64,000 nucleotides of DNA. Source: Nymphaea colorata. Taxonomy: Eukaryota; Streptophyta; Magnoliopsida; Nymphaeales; Nymphaeaceae. The stretch spans positions 10,616,571-10,680,570 of the forward strand of contig NC_045138.2 in assembly GCF_008831285.2 (NCBI RefSeq), written 5' to 3'. The position numbers and the translations under genes were made by a program. How positions within the stretch are numbered: position 1 is the stretch's first letter; each line of letters opens with the position of its first letter. Below are positions 11,244 through 21,222 of the stretch, one piece after another. The notes below the pieces were generated by a model. It saw only the letters and a program-made list of their open reading frames with translations. It had not been told where the DNA came from and made no database searches.

Positions 11244-12542
11244 CTATTGCATATTTTTACCAACACCATCAGTAGATACAAAATGAGATATAGGATGTAA
11301 AGTACATTGTCGCCTGCCTTTGCGAAGAGCAATAGGTAAGTCTTGACAGGGATCAGAATGACTAGGGCTATGCACTTCAGATATACTTACCTCCTGAGAA
11401 ACGGTTGCCGAAGGATTATGAGAAGGGTCCTGTCGACGTGTGTAGACCAGCGAAGGATCACGAAACTTGGACACTACAATAGAAGGAGATTCAAACGGGA
11501 ACGACTCCAAAGGAATAGGAGGAATAGGTAGTGGGTCTGGTGATGGTGGCATCTCAGGAAGGATGGAAGAGGAGCTATAATAAGGTTGAGACTCAAAGAA
11601 TGTGACATCTGCACTGATATACTCCTTTTGAGTTAAGGGATCAAAGCATTTGTAGCACTTATGGTTTCTGGAGTAGCCTATAAAGATACACTTAATGGTT
11701 TGGGCTCCCAATTTATCACGTGTGGGTCCAAGCATGTGAACGAAGCATGTGCAACCAAATACTTTGGGAGCCACTGAAAATAAGGGTCGTTGTGGATGCA
11801 CAAGTTTAATGGAAACCTTGTTGTCAATGGAGGATGAGGGTAAACGGTTGGTTAAGTAACAAGCCGTGAGGATGGCATCTCCCCAAAAAGATGCAGGTAA
11901 CTTGGTATGAAGCATTAGGGAACAAGCGACATTTAAGAGTTGGCGATGTTTACGTTCAGCTACTCCATTTTGTTGGGAGGTATGAGGACAAGTAAACTGA
12001 GGAGAAATGCCATTATCGGAATAAAACTTAATTAAGGTTGAGGCTTTGAACTCAAGGGCGTTATCAGTGCGAATGTTTTTAACAAGAATACCAAACTGAG
12101 TCTTTATTTCAATAATAAGATTTTTGAGAATACATACTACTTCAGACCTTTCCTTCAAAAGGAAGACCCAAGTGACTCGAGAATAATCATCAACAATGAC
12201 AAGAAAATACCAAAATCTTGACCTACTAGTAACTCTGCTAGGACCCCACACATCAACATGAAGAAGATCAAATAGTCCACAACTGGACGGACAAAGACTC
12301 GATGAATAACTGCTACGGGTGTGTTTGCCAAGTTGACAGGCTTCACACTGGAACGACTCTGGTATTGAAAGCTGAGGAAGAAGGTGACGGAGCTTGGAAA
12401 CAGATGGATGACCAAGTCTGAGATGCCATTGGAAAGAGGAGGACGGTGAGGTGATCGATGATGCTGCAATACCCACTGGATCCGACAGGAAGTAGATGCC
12501 TCCTTTCTCATAGCCTCCACCAATCATCTTCCCAGTTTGCAA
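11244..12542 (-). pseudogene. copia B GAG-pre-integrase and integrase
   Basis: A long open frame of 432 codons. The pre-integrase zinc-binding HLRLGH...CEACQLGKH lies at about residues 41-74. The DDE core shows HVDVWGP, IRTDNALEF and GVAERKHRQ, followed by SFWGDAILTACYLTNRLPS and the FIGYS motif. A Pro/Ser-rich linker leads towards RT. The frame ends at TAG near 11246. The protease lies just upstream and is split by the hAT insertion at 12820/16328. Confidence 0.9.
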
Positions 12543-12820
12543 GTCCTAAAATGAACATAAACCATAGTCAAATGTAACACGACAGTGTAAGTCATTAATC
12601 AATTGTCCAACTGATAACAAATTTGTTGGGAACTTAGGAGCATATAACACATTAGGAATAGTCATAGACTAAGAAATCTTGATATCAACATAACCCAGAA
12701 TAAGTGACCATCTACCATCTGTAAGTTTCACATGACGTGCCTGAGGCAACATGTGTAGCACAATAATCATAGAAGGTTTACTACAAAAGTGTCTCGATGC
12801 TCCGGAATCAATAATCCAAG
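12543..12820 (-). pseudogene. copia B protease region (downstream half)
   Basis: Read on (-), the sequence after the hAT insertion continues the retropepsin-like region: an IDSGASRHF motif near 12790-12815, then diverged sequence up to the pre-integrase ORF. The insertion point lies immediately upstream of the active-site codons. 12813-12820 is the left TSD copy AATCCAAG. Confidence 0.7.
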
Positions 12821-13247
12821 CAATGTTGTAAAACGCGTATCGTAAGCCGTATCAGTCGGGCTTTAAGATACGCCGTATCGTAACGTATCGTAACCGTATC
12901 GTAAATTTTTTTTTAAAATTATTAATAAATCAGAAAATTTTTTAAAAAATTCGGAAAATTCATAAAAAAATCAGAAAAAATTAAAAATAATAAATTGTTC
13001 ATAGAAAACATGTTTGAGATAATGATAGACTTATTATTGCTATAAACTTACGCGTTCATCATTCATAAACATCAAAATTCATAACAATAATACAATATCA
13101 TTCAACAAAGCATAAGGCCATAAGCCATAAAGTGATAAAGTCATAAAACATTCAATCAAGTGTTCAACAACCATAGATTCATAACTCTTAAGTTTTTGAT
13201 ACATATAAAATGAAAGCACTCTTGACTTGACTCTCATTCATGATTCA

Positions 13248-15785
13248 TCATTCATAATCTTCATCATCTTCATCTTCATCTTCTTCTTCTTCTTCATCGT
13301 CAAGAATTGGAAGATCTTCACCAACATATTCAGCACCAGCACCAGCAGTAGCAGACTCTCCTTCATCAACAAAGCCTTCTGTTGCTTCAGCTTCAAGGTT
13401 GAAGCATTCAAAATCTTCATCATCAAATATCGTAGCTGGTTCTTCTTCAATCCATGGCTCTAGATCGTCAAATTTTTCCAAGCTGATAGGATCGAACTGA
13501 GATGTGTGCTTCCTTGCTAATGATTTTCTAATTTTCTACATTAAATAAGAGAAAATTTGTTAGTATATAATTTCATATAAATATATTGTACAAAAAATGT
13601 AAAGTGTAAACATTAATTAAGCTATATGCCTATATTACCTTTGTTTCAACCTCATATTATATCGAACAAAGACAAGGTCATTCAACCTTTTATGTTCGAG
13701 CCTATTCCTTTTTTTGCTATGGATATGTTGGAACACACTCCAGTTCCTTTCGCATCCACTAGCACTGCATGTCTGGCTGAGGACTTTGATTGCAAAACGT
13801 GCTAGGTTTGGACAATCAAACCCATACCTATTCCACCACAAATCTAAACAAAAATATAACAAATCAATGTGAAAGTTTTAAAAGAATCAAATGTAACAAA
13901 TGCAAAGTAAATTAAAAATTTCTATGTATTTACCTGGACGCATCGTTGTCCTGGCTCGAACGGCGGCAGGTAGTCCCATGTTCCGAAAACAACTATCATA
14001 TAGATCCAACTCATTGTGCACAACATCTTGTTCTGTAGAATCTTCCACTAACACATTAATACAATCTAACAAACCATGCATGACTTCTCTGTCCTTCTTA
14101 AATGTTGGAGAAAATCTAATTGCAGGATTTAGATAATAAGCTGCTGCATGAAGAGGTTGATGAAGCTGTCCAGTCCACCTTTTATCTATAATCTTCCATA
14201 TGAGCATATATAACTTTTTCTTTTCCTTTAAGTTGTCTCGAATTGCCTCTTTTGTTTTGTCCATAGCCTCATATAAGTACCCTATGGAAGGTCTGTCCTC
14301 GCTGTCAGCCAACCTGAGAACCTTAACTAATGGAACACAAACCTTCAATAGCTTCACACATGATTCCCAAAATACGTTATTGAATATAATATCCACAACT
14401 AAAGAAGCATTTCTTTTATGAGTATGTGGATATGCAGCTCATTCTTCACTAGCAAACATCTGTCTCAAAGGAGTTCTTTGTTTCACCACACTCTGCACAG
14501 TCAATACATTTGAGGCAAATCTAGTTTGTGCAGGTCGTATTAATTCAACTCCTTTTGTAAATTTTCTCATCAAACTCAATACATATGCATGATTATAGAT
14601 AAATTTTGTTACTTCTTGACATTGGTCAATGTCTGATTTCATATCATGCATCTCATTAAGATCTTGAAGCATTAAATTAACACAATGAGTGGCACATGGA
14701 CTCCAATAAAATATTCTATACTTTTGAAATAACAAATCTCCTACAACTCTATAATTTGCAGCATTATCTGTAATAAACTGTACAATGTTTGCAGGTCTAA
14801 CTTCTTGTACGACATTATCAAATACATTGAATAAAATCTCAGCAGTCCTAGGAACATCAGACAAGTCAAGAGATTTCAAGAACATTGTACCTTTAGGGCA
14901 ATAAACAAGAAAATTTACAAGTGTTCTTGACCTTGTATCAGTCCAACCATCTGACATAATGGAGCAACTTGTTTCCTTCCAACATAATTTCAACTCATCG
15001 CAATGCTCAGACACTTCTTTGACTGTATCCTAAAGAATTTTGCCCCTCAACTGATGATATGATGGCATTTTGAATCCGGGGCCTATAGAAGCAATTGCAT
15101 CTGCCATGGCTTGGAATTGAAAAGAATTAGCTGCATTAAATGGAATACATGCATCATAAAACCATTTCCCTACCTGCTTTTGTGCATGATATAGCATATC
15201 TTTAGATGTCATAGCAGCACGAATATGCGGTTGACCACCTGGGCTGGTATATGAAGGGAAAAAACTCTTAATAGAGCCAACACTAGACCTACCAGTAGGA
15301 ACTCTACCACTAGGTGGTCGCATACCACGCCTGGCCCTAACATCTGTTGTGCCTCTCCTCTTCCTTCCCGTTATGCCAGGTCGACCTCCTTCATACATAA
15401 TCCCTTTTCCTCTACGATCTCTACCTCTTGAGGTCTCCAAATCTGTTCTTAGACTGCTATCGTCTTCATCATCACATTCATAAGCTTCCTCCTCTTCTTC
15501 TTCATCTTCCAAAGGCACATTATAGCCTACATCTGCATCTTCAATTTCTTTTTGTATTCTCTTTTGACGTAAAGCATGAAACATATCTAAACATTGTTGA
15601 CGCACAAATGGAGGCAAAGGTTTGTTTGGTCCTCCAACACAAGGAGACGCATCTTTGGAGGTCCCTGCCAAATGGTGTTTCATTCTAATAATCCCTCCTG
15701 AAAGTGTTTTCCCACAGAAGCCACATTTGAGTTTCAAATGGTTATTCTCCTTCACCCTTTCGCACCATTGCCATGTAGGATCCAT
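13248..15785 (-). pseudogene. hAT transposase (BED finger, DUF659, dimerisation), two nonsense codons
   Basis: Starts at MDPTWQWCERV (15785). A BED-type zinc finger CGFCGK...RMKHHLAG follows, then an acidic then Arg/Gly-rich linker and a DUF659-like core (MSDGWTDTRSRTLVNFLVY, ITDNAANYRVVGDLL, HCVNLMLQD, RPAQTRFASN). Exon 1 ends at 13934. Exon 2 (13843-13639) gives LWWNRYG...LSQTCSASGCERNWS, the hAT dimerisation signature. Exon 3 (from about 13535) ends in a very acidic tail and stop at 13248. Exon 1 stays in one frame but has TAG at 15030-15032 and TGA near 14439. Using the obvious sites, exon 2 to exon 3 is off by one base, so there is an indel or another splice site. Otherwise about 780 aa, normal for plant hAT. 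Confidence 0.9.
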
Positions 15786-16129
15786 ATCTTCAAAAAAAGT
15801 AAACTTAATGAAAAACACTCAAAGTCTTCCAATCTACTATTATACGGTACAAAATTAAGAATGCATGGTAAGAACATGAGATTTCATACCTTACGAAGAA
15901 GAAATGTCTGAAATGAAGAAAACCCCTTTCCTTCCCACGAAAATCAAGCACCCACGCACAAATCGACCACTTAATCTTCGATTTGACGATGAAAATCAAG
16001 TTTTTCACGGTGAAAATGAACGATCGCCCTCCCTCACGGCACTATCCAAGCGTTAGAAATGAAGAACGAAAGAAAAATTTGAAAAAGAAGCCGAATAAGT
16101 AGGTCTCGGCCCCCTTTTTCGTTTTTAGG

Positions 16130-16327
16130 CCGTATCGTACGATACGGGGTGTATCGCCCCGTATCGTACGATACGGGGTGTATCGCCCCTTATCGTACGA
16201 TACAGGCCCTGTATCGTACGATACGTGCGATACAGGGCCGATACACCCCCTTTTTACGATACGGGGGGTGTATCGTACCGTTTTTTTCAAACGAGACGAT
16301 ACGTATCGTACGATACGTACAACATTG
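16130..16327. repeat. Subterminal palindrome array of the hAT element
   Basis: At least ten overlapping TATCGTACGATACGGGG-type palindromes and partial copies lie in 200 bp. The opposite end (12836-12902) has a shorter version with CGTATCGTAA words. Subterminal repeats of this kind are usually transposase binding sites in hAT elements; that role is inferred here. Confidence 0.8.
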
Positions 16328-16660
16328 AATCCAAGTAGTACCTGTATCATGTGGGACACTATCAACAGACATAGCACTGTCTATCATGACTGTAGAGGCC
16401 GACGGCTGGGAAGATCTGAGTGCTAAGAAGTCCTCATACTCAGACTTGTTGATACTCACTGTCACTGTCTCAGGTTGAGAAGGAGATAAAGACCCATCTA
16501 CAACTGATGAAGCTGCCTGAACAGACCCATTGGAGACGGTAAAGAATTCTTGCCCTGCTTAGATGCAACATTTCTTCCTAGGGATGCAACGGAAGGACGA
16601 CCATGTTTATCCCAACATCTGTCTTCTAAATGTCCTATTTTACCACAATAGGTGCACTGA
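16328..16660 (-). pseudogene. copia B gag zinc knuckle to protease start
   Basis: Read on (-), a CCHC knuckle C-TY-C-GKIG-H-LEDR-C lies near 16615-16655. It is out of frame with the gag ORF above by one base, so there is a frameshift near 16660. The region leads to the hAT insertion at 16328, in front of the protease active site. Confidence 0.75.
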
Positions 16661-17402
16661 AATCTCCCCTACCTCCTCCTGACCCACGACCAATGCCTCT
16701 CCCCCTGAATGAACCACGTCCACGACCTCCTGAGGCTACCAAGGCAGAAGCCTGTAAGTCACTAGAGGGCTGAGAAAGGGTCACAGCAAAACGACTGAGT
16801 CTGTTGTAGGCTTCGGCTAGGTCAGAGATTTCTGCTCCAGTCAACATCTGAGCCTTTGCTACAGCATAGGCAGGGGAGAGACCCTGTAAAAACTTCGCAA
16901 CCATAGACTGTTCACCATGAGTTTTATGACATGTTGGACATGGGGGACGTAATGCTTTAAGTCGTTCATAGATGGACTTGAGGGAAGCGAAGTACTGAGC
17001 AAGACTTTGATCACCCTGTTGCAAATTAAGTAATTCCTCCTCCACCGGCATTATCTTGCTAACATTCTTGTCATTTGAGTAAGTTTGTTCCAAGAAATCC
17101 CACATTTGTTTGGCCGAGGTATAGTATGCAATAGTTGATGCGATTTGTGGTTGCACACTATTCATGATCCACGACATGACAATATTATTATCTCCCTTCC
17201 ATGAACCATATTTTCCACTCTTTTCGACAGACTCATTTTCTTCTATAACATGCTCCTTCTGATGTCCAATCATTGACATCATAAACACACAAGACCAAAT
17301 CTCATAGTTAGATCCATCTAACTTTACCGTAGAACCATAAGAGAATGGATTTCCTCCACTTTTAACCTCATGAGAAAAATCAGTCCTGAGATTTTCAGCC
17401 AT
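16635..17402 (-). CDS. copia B gag
   Basis: Open frame of about 255 codons starting MAENLRTDF (an in-frame Met lies 5 codons further upstream at 17417). It has the copia gag (UBN2/DUF-type) pattern LDGSNYEIWSCVF, MSWIMNSVQPQIA, MWDFLEQTYSN, LNLQQGDQSLAQYFASLKSIYERL and KFLQGLSPAYA, then a Gly/Arg-rich tail before the zinc knuckle. Capsid role is from the family. The last codons run out of frame, so the knuckle is lost from this ORF. Confidence 0.85.
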   Translation of the reverse strand: MAENLRTDFSHEVKSGGNPFSYGSTVKLDGSNYEIWSCVFMMSMIGHQKEHVIEENESVEKSGKYGSWKGDNNIVMSWIMNSVQPQIASTIAYYTSAKQMWDFLEQTYSNDKNVSKIMPVEEELLNLQQGDQSLAQYFASLKSIYERLKALRPPCPTCHKTHGEQSMVAKFLQGLSPAYAVAKAQMLTGAEISDLAEAYNRLSRFAVTLSQPSSDLQASALVASGGRGRGSFRGRGIGRGSGGGRGDFSAPIVVK

Positions 17403-17444
17403 TGCAAATCTATCCACAAGAGATCAACTACCACAGGCAAGAGA

Positions 17445-17472
17445 ATATATATATATATATATATATATATAT
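17445..17472. repeat. (AT)n microsatellite
   Basis: About 14 TA/AT units in the untranslated leader of copia B, between gag and PBS. Confidence 0.9.
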
Positions 17473-18066
17473 TGAAAAAGAGATTAATCAGCAAGACCAA
17501 ACTTCCCACACAGCCACGTTAGATGCACAAGAGCAAGCAAACCGCTGTCCAACTGTTGACAGCAACCCACGACCAAAAAGAACAGCAATCTAAAAAAAAC
17601 TGCTAACAGCAAGCCCACAATAATCTGCTCCAACCAACAACTTGTCTATTTATGTATCTAACGCAGCTGTACCACACATTAATTTTCACACATCATGGAT
17701 AACGACAACAGATAAATGTATTCAACGTAAACTGCCACAAAAAATCATAAAGAGCAGTCCTCCACTTGGCTGCCTTGATCATAGACCACATCAAACCATA
17801 AGAGTCTCCACGACTGGAGTCTATTCACGCATACCTCCTAGCGTGAATAGACTCCTCCACCTAGTTCCGTTGCTGGAAATCAGTCAACTAGAACAGATGA
17901 GAAGAGAAGAAGGAAGAGACAGAAGAAGAGGAAGGAGAACAAGACGGTGGAAGAGATAGCCTAAGAAGGAGAAGGAGGGCCGCCAGCTGTTCACGTCACG
18001 TCGCCAGATTCACGGACGTCTGCAGCCTATCGCCGGCTGTTCAAGTCGCGTCGCCAGTCACGTCCC

Positions 18067-18078
18067 GCTCTGATACCA
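18067..18078 (-). other. Primer-binding site of copia B
   Basis: On (-) it reads TGGTATCAGAGC immediately after the 5' LTR, complementary to the 3' end of initiator Met-tRNA. This is the standard plant copia PBS. Confidence 0.95.
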
Positions 18079-18305
18079 TGTTGCAGCCTTGAAACGTGGA
18101 GAGAGAGAGAGAGGGCTGAAGACGTGAGAGTTGAGAAGAAAAGAACACATTCTATTCACTAACCCTAATCTCTATTATAAAGCGAATAGGGTAGAAAGAA
18201 GATTTACATATTAGATCAATCTAAAATAAAGGAAATATTAAAGAGATCTTATAACTCTTTAATATTACAAAGAACCACCTAGAAACAAACATTCTTATTT
18301 CAACA
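18079..18305 (-). repeat. 5' LTR of copia B
   Basis: 227 bp, starting TGTTGCAGCC and ending TTCAACA on (+). TSD AACCT follows at 18306-18310. Confidence 0.95.
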
Positions 18306-18310
18306 AACCT

Positions 18311-18473
18311 CATGCCTGGGTACTAGGCATTTAGGTAGTTCTAGGGGCATCATTTCTACAAGCTCTTTTAGAAATGGGTCAAGAACAAGAGGTAAGACAT
18401 GTACTGTACCTTCTTTTTTCTCCAATGCCTATGAGGAGTGTTTGCTCTCCCTACTTCACATCTTTTTCAGTTG
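18311..18473 (-). pseudogene. Old gypsy element: RT N-terminal piece 2
   Basis: On (-) it reads FLKELVEMMPLELPKCLVPRHE, which joins across the removed copia B to VDHQIEL at 9460. That is the canonical beginning of a gypsy RT domain. Both ends coincide with the TSDs of copia B and copia C. Confidence 0.8.
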
Positions 18474-18665
18474 CATGGTGTAAATCAGGCCCAAACTTGA
18501 GAATGCAAATGCTTCAAGAGATACACTCTTGAAGATCCCAACAACTTCAATAGATAATACAAAACGAAACCTCAAACTTGAGGAGAAATACCAAATATAT
18601 TAATCTCAAAAGAAGAATACACAAGAGGCCAAAAAGCCCTTAAAATAACAAGGGTCCCAAGTGTC

Positions 18666-18675
18666 CTATTTATAG
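18666..18675 (-). promoter_or_regulatory. LTR TATA box of copia C
   Basis: CTATAAATAG on (-), about 310 nt into the LTR in element orientation. It is present in both LTR copies (also near 23219-23228). The promoter role is inferred from sequence and position. Confidence 0.55.
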
Positions 18676-18714
18676 AGGAAGTAAAGAAGAAAGAAGGAAG
18701 AAAAGAGGAAGAGG

Positions 18715-18777
18715 AAGTGGCTGTTGGAGCTCCCAACGGCTAGATTTCTAGCCGTTGGGAACTCCCAACAGCTACTT
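18715..18777. repeat. Near-perfect 29-bp hairpin in the copia C LTR
   Basis: Arms 18715-18743 and 18748-18777 are inverted copies (AAGTGGCTGTTGG... against ...CCAACAGCTACTT) around a 4-nt loop, with one mismatch region. It is conserved in the other LTR near 23268-23330. In element orientation it lies about 40 bp upstream of the TATA box. Confidence 0.85.
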
Positions 18778-18981
18778 CCTTTCTAATAAAAAAAGGAAAA
18801 GAAAAAAGTTTAGAAAAGGCATGAAAAATAAAGAAAAAATAAATACAAAAAGTTACAAAAAGTCCTATGTATACACACATATATTTATATATACAAATCA
18901 TACATCAAACTGCTAGGAGTTTAAGATATATGATAGTAGATACAAAAACATGTATGTATACTTACATTATAAATTCTAACA

Positions 18982-20138
18982 CCCCCCATCAAACTTACGG
19001 TGTAATCGCCGAAAGCTTGCCAAGAAGAAACTGGAATCTTGTGGAAGCAAGTGCTTTGGTGAAGAAATCTCCAAGTTGATATTTAGAAGGGAAAGTTGAT
19101 ATTCAGAAGGGACAAAAGATAGATCAATTGTTCGGCTAAGATATTCCTCTCTCACATAGTGACAATCCATTTCAATATGTTTTGTCCTTTCATGGAAAGT
19201 ATGATTGCTAGCAATGTAGATGACACTTTTGTTGTCGCAGCAGAGCTTGGTGGCTTCATTGAGGTCAATTCCAATGTCCTTCAATAAGCTTTTCAACCAT
19301 ACAATCTCCATGGTGGTGGTAGCCATGGCACGATACTCTGCTTCAGTTGAAGATAAAGAGACTTTATGTTGTTTTTTGCATCTCCATGAAATGAGAGAGC
19401 CACCTAGAAAAACACAAAAACCGGTGGTGGAATGCCTATTATTAGGATCTCCACCCCAATCAGCAGCAGTATAAGCAATCATATTCAAGTTTGATGAGGA
19501 GGATAGAAAAAGTCCCTTAGTGATAGTGTGTTTGACTTATCGAACAATACTCAATGCAGCTCCCATGTGTACAGAAGTAGGTCTTTGTTGAAACTGACTT
19601 ATAACATGTACAACATGTGATATGTCAGGCCTTGTGATGGATAAATATGTGAGAGCTCCCACCAATTGACGAAAGGGGGTGAGATTTTCTAGAATTTCTC
19701 CATCATCAATCTTCATCTTTACTCCTAAAGCTTCAGGAGTGTCCACTACCTTGTCATCAGTGATTCATGATCTGCTTATAATGTTATTGGCAAACTTCAT
19801 TTGTGAGAGTAAGTATCCTCTTCTACTATAAGCAACTTCATTTGTGCTGTATTTTTGACATTCAATTGATATATGAACCATTGTTTAATAGAAGCAACAA
19901 CAATAAGAGCTCTAACAGAGGCCATACGAGCAACAAGGGCAAAAGTTTCTTCGTAATCAATCTCGTATTCTTGGGCGTATCCTTTGGGAAGAAGTCTAGT
20001 TTTATACCTTTTAATTGATCCATCACTTCTAGTCTTGACTTTGTAAACCCACCTACATCCTATTGTCTTTTTCCCGATAGGAAGAGACACAATGTCCCAA
20101 GTTTTATTATCTTCAAGGGCTTTAAGTTCATTGTTCAT
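18982..20138 (-). pseudogene. copia C partial RT and RNase H
   Basis: RT starts with ALEDNKTWDIVSLP, GCRWVYKVK and QLNVKN (20138-19850). It then jumps directly to the C-terminal LVGALTYLSITRPDISHVVHV part (19746-19537), so the segment with YGLKQ, YVDD and FLGIEV is deleted. RNase H at 19488-18976 keeps AADWGGDPNNRHSTTGF, SSTEAEYRAMA and CCDNKSVIYIA. The repeat AACTTCATTTGTG occurs at both sides of the junction (19794-19806, 19836-19848). Confidence 0.88.
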
Positions 20139-21222
20139 GGCTTCAACCCAATGTGGGTTAGTTTTGGCTTCAACATAGGATGAAGGTTCATCAAGAGAGT
20201 GAATAGCTAATAAGCAAACTCTATGTTTTGGAGAAAAAGACTCGTAGGAGACAAATTTTTAAGGTGGATGAATATCTCTTTGAGATCTCCTAAGAGTAGG
20301 TTGAGACTCTTGGATGTTTTGTTGAGACCTTCTCTTATAAACTATTTACTTCTCTTGGTGGTGGTCTATTAAAAGAAGTGCTATCAACCTCATTTAGAGC
20401 ATCATCATATGAAGAATGCAAAACATCATCATCATCATTATCATAATCATCATCATTTATCCATAAAAAGGAATAGTCATCTTCATGCTTGGGTTTATTT
20501 TCATTAAAGCCATTTTCTTCTTCTAAAAATATCACATTTCTTGAAACATAGACCTTATCTTTTTCAATATCATAGCATCTATATCTTTTTTGAGTTTCGG
20601 AATAGCCAATAAAGACACATTGAATAGCCCTAGATGAAAGTTTATCATTTTTGTCATTTAGAATGTAACATTTGCAACCAAAGACTTTGAATCTTTTATA
20701 AATTGGCTCCAAATTAAAAAGTTTTTGAAAAGGTGAATTATTTTCTAAAACTTTAGAGGGCATTCTATTAATCAAGTAAATGGATTTTAGAATCGCTTCA
20801 GCCCAAAAATTTTTTGGAACATTTTTTGATATAAGGAGAGCTCTTATTGTTTCAAGAATATGTCTATGTTTTCTTTCGGCAACTCTGTTTTGTTGGGAGG
20901 ATTTGGGACAAGACTTTTGGTGTATAACTCCCTTTTCCTTTAGGAATTCTTCAAATTCATTGGAAATGAATTCTCTTCTCGAATCACTTCTAAAAATTTT
21001 AAGGTTTGCATCAAATTAAGTTTTGATCATGTTGTAAAAGTTTTTGAAATTCATAAAGACTTCCGATTTGCATTTAAGAAAGTAAACCCAAGCATAATGA
21101 GAGTAATCATCCACAAAAATGACATAATAAAGTAAACCACCTTTAGACATAATAGGAGCGGGACCCCATACATCCGAATGCACTAATTCAAAAGGTGCTT
21201 GTGCAACAAAATTTCTATTCAA
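20139..21222 (-). pseudogene. copia C integrase
   Basis: On (-): LVHSDVWGPAP (21190), DDYSHYAWVYFLK, then a stop (about 21016), a degraded segment with SRREFISN and QQNRVAERKH-like blocks near 20860-20960, and INRMPSKVLENNSPF through FIGYSETQKRYRCYD to an acidic Asp/Asn-rich linker at 20400-20470. At least one stop and one frameshift break it. Confidence 0.85.

Larger units (their letters stand above)
12821..16327 (-). mobile_element. hAT-superfamily DNA transposon, near full length
   Basis: 3507 bp. An exact 8-bp TSD AATCCAAG (12813-12820 and 16328-16335) flanks it, and the terminal inverted repeats begin CAATGTTGTA. Both ends carry subterminal clusters of GTATCGTA/TACGATAC words. It contains a spliced transposase gene on (-) with BED finger, DUF659-type and C-terminal dimerisation parts. 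TSD length, TIRs and transposase agree on hAT. Confidence 0.96.
9461..18305 (-). mobile_element. Copia element B, full length, interrupted by a hAT element
   Basis: Complete Ty1/copia element on (-). LTRs lie at 9461-9689 (3') and 18079-18305 (5'), with PBS at 18067-18078, gag, protease, integrase, RT-RNase H and PPT. A 5-bp TSD, AACCT, flanks it (9456-9460 and 18306-18310). The LTRs differ by about four substitutions and one 2-bp indel by eye, so it is fairly young. Without the 3507-bp hAT insert and one 8-bp TSD copy it would be about 5.3 kb, a normal copia length. Confidence 0.95.
18479..18981 (-). repeat. 3' LTR of copia C
   Basis: 503 bp, TGTAAATCAGG...TTCTAACA on (+). The adjacent CCCCCCATC (18982-18990) is the reverse complement of the polypurine tract. 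Confidence 0.95.

Noticed and set aside
13227-13463. Phe/Ile-rich (+) ORF opposite the hAT exon 3
   Set aside because: Antisense shadow of the acidic transposase tail.
16130-16327. Palindromic repeats considered as a CRISPR-like array
   Set aside because: There are no unique spacers of constant length, the genome is eukaryotic, and the array is explained as a hAT terminus.
16042-16465. Overlapping ORFs with repeated TYRTIR/VRYG motifs
   Set aside because: Translation of the palindromic hAT end and the adjoining copia sequence.
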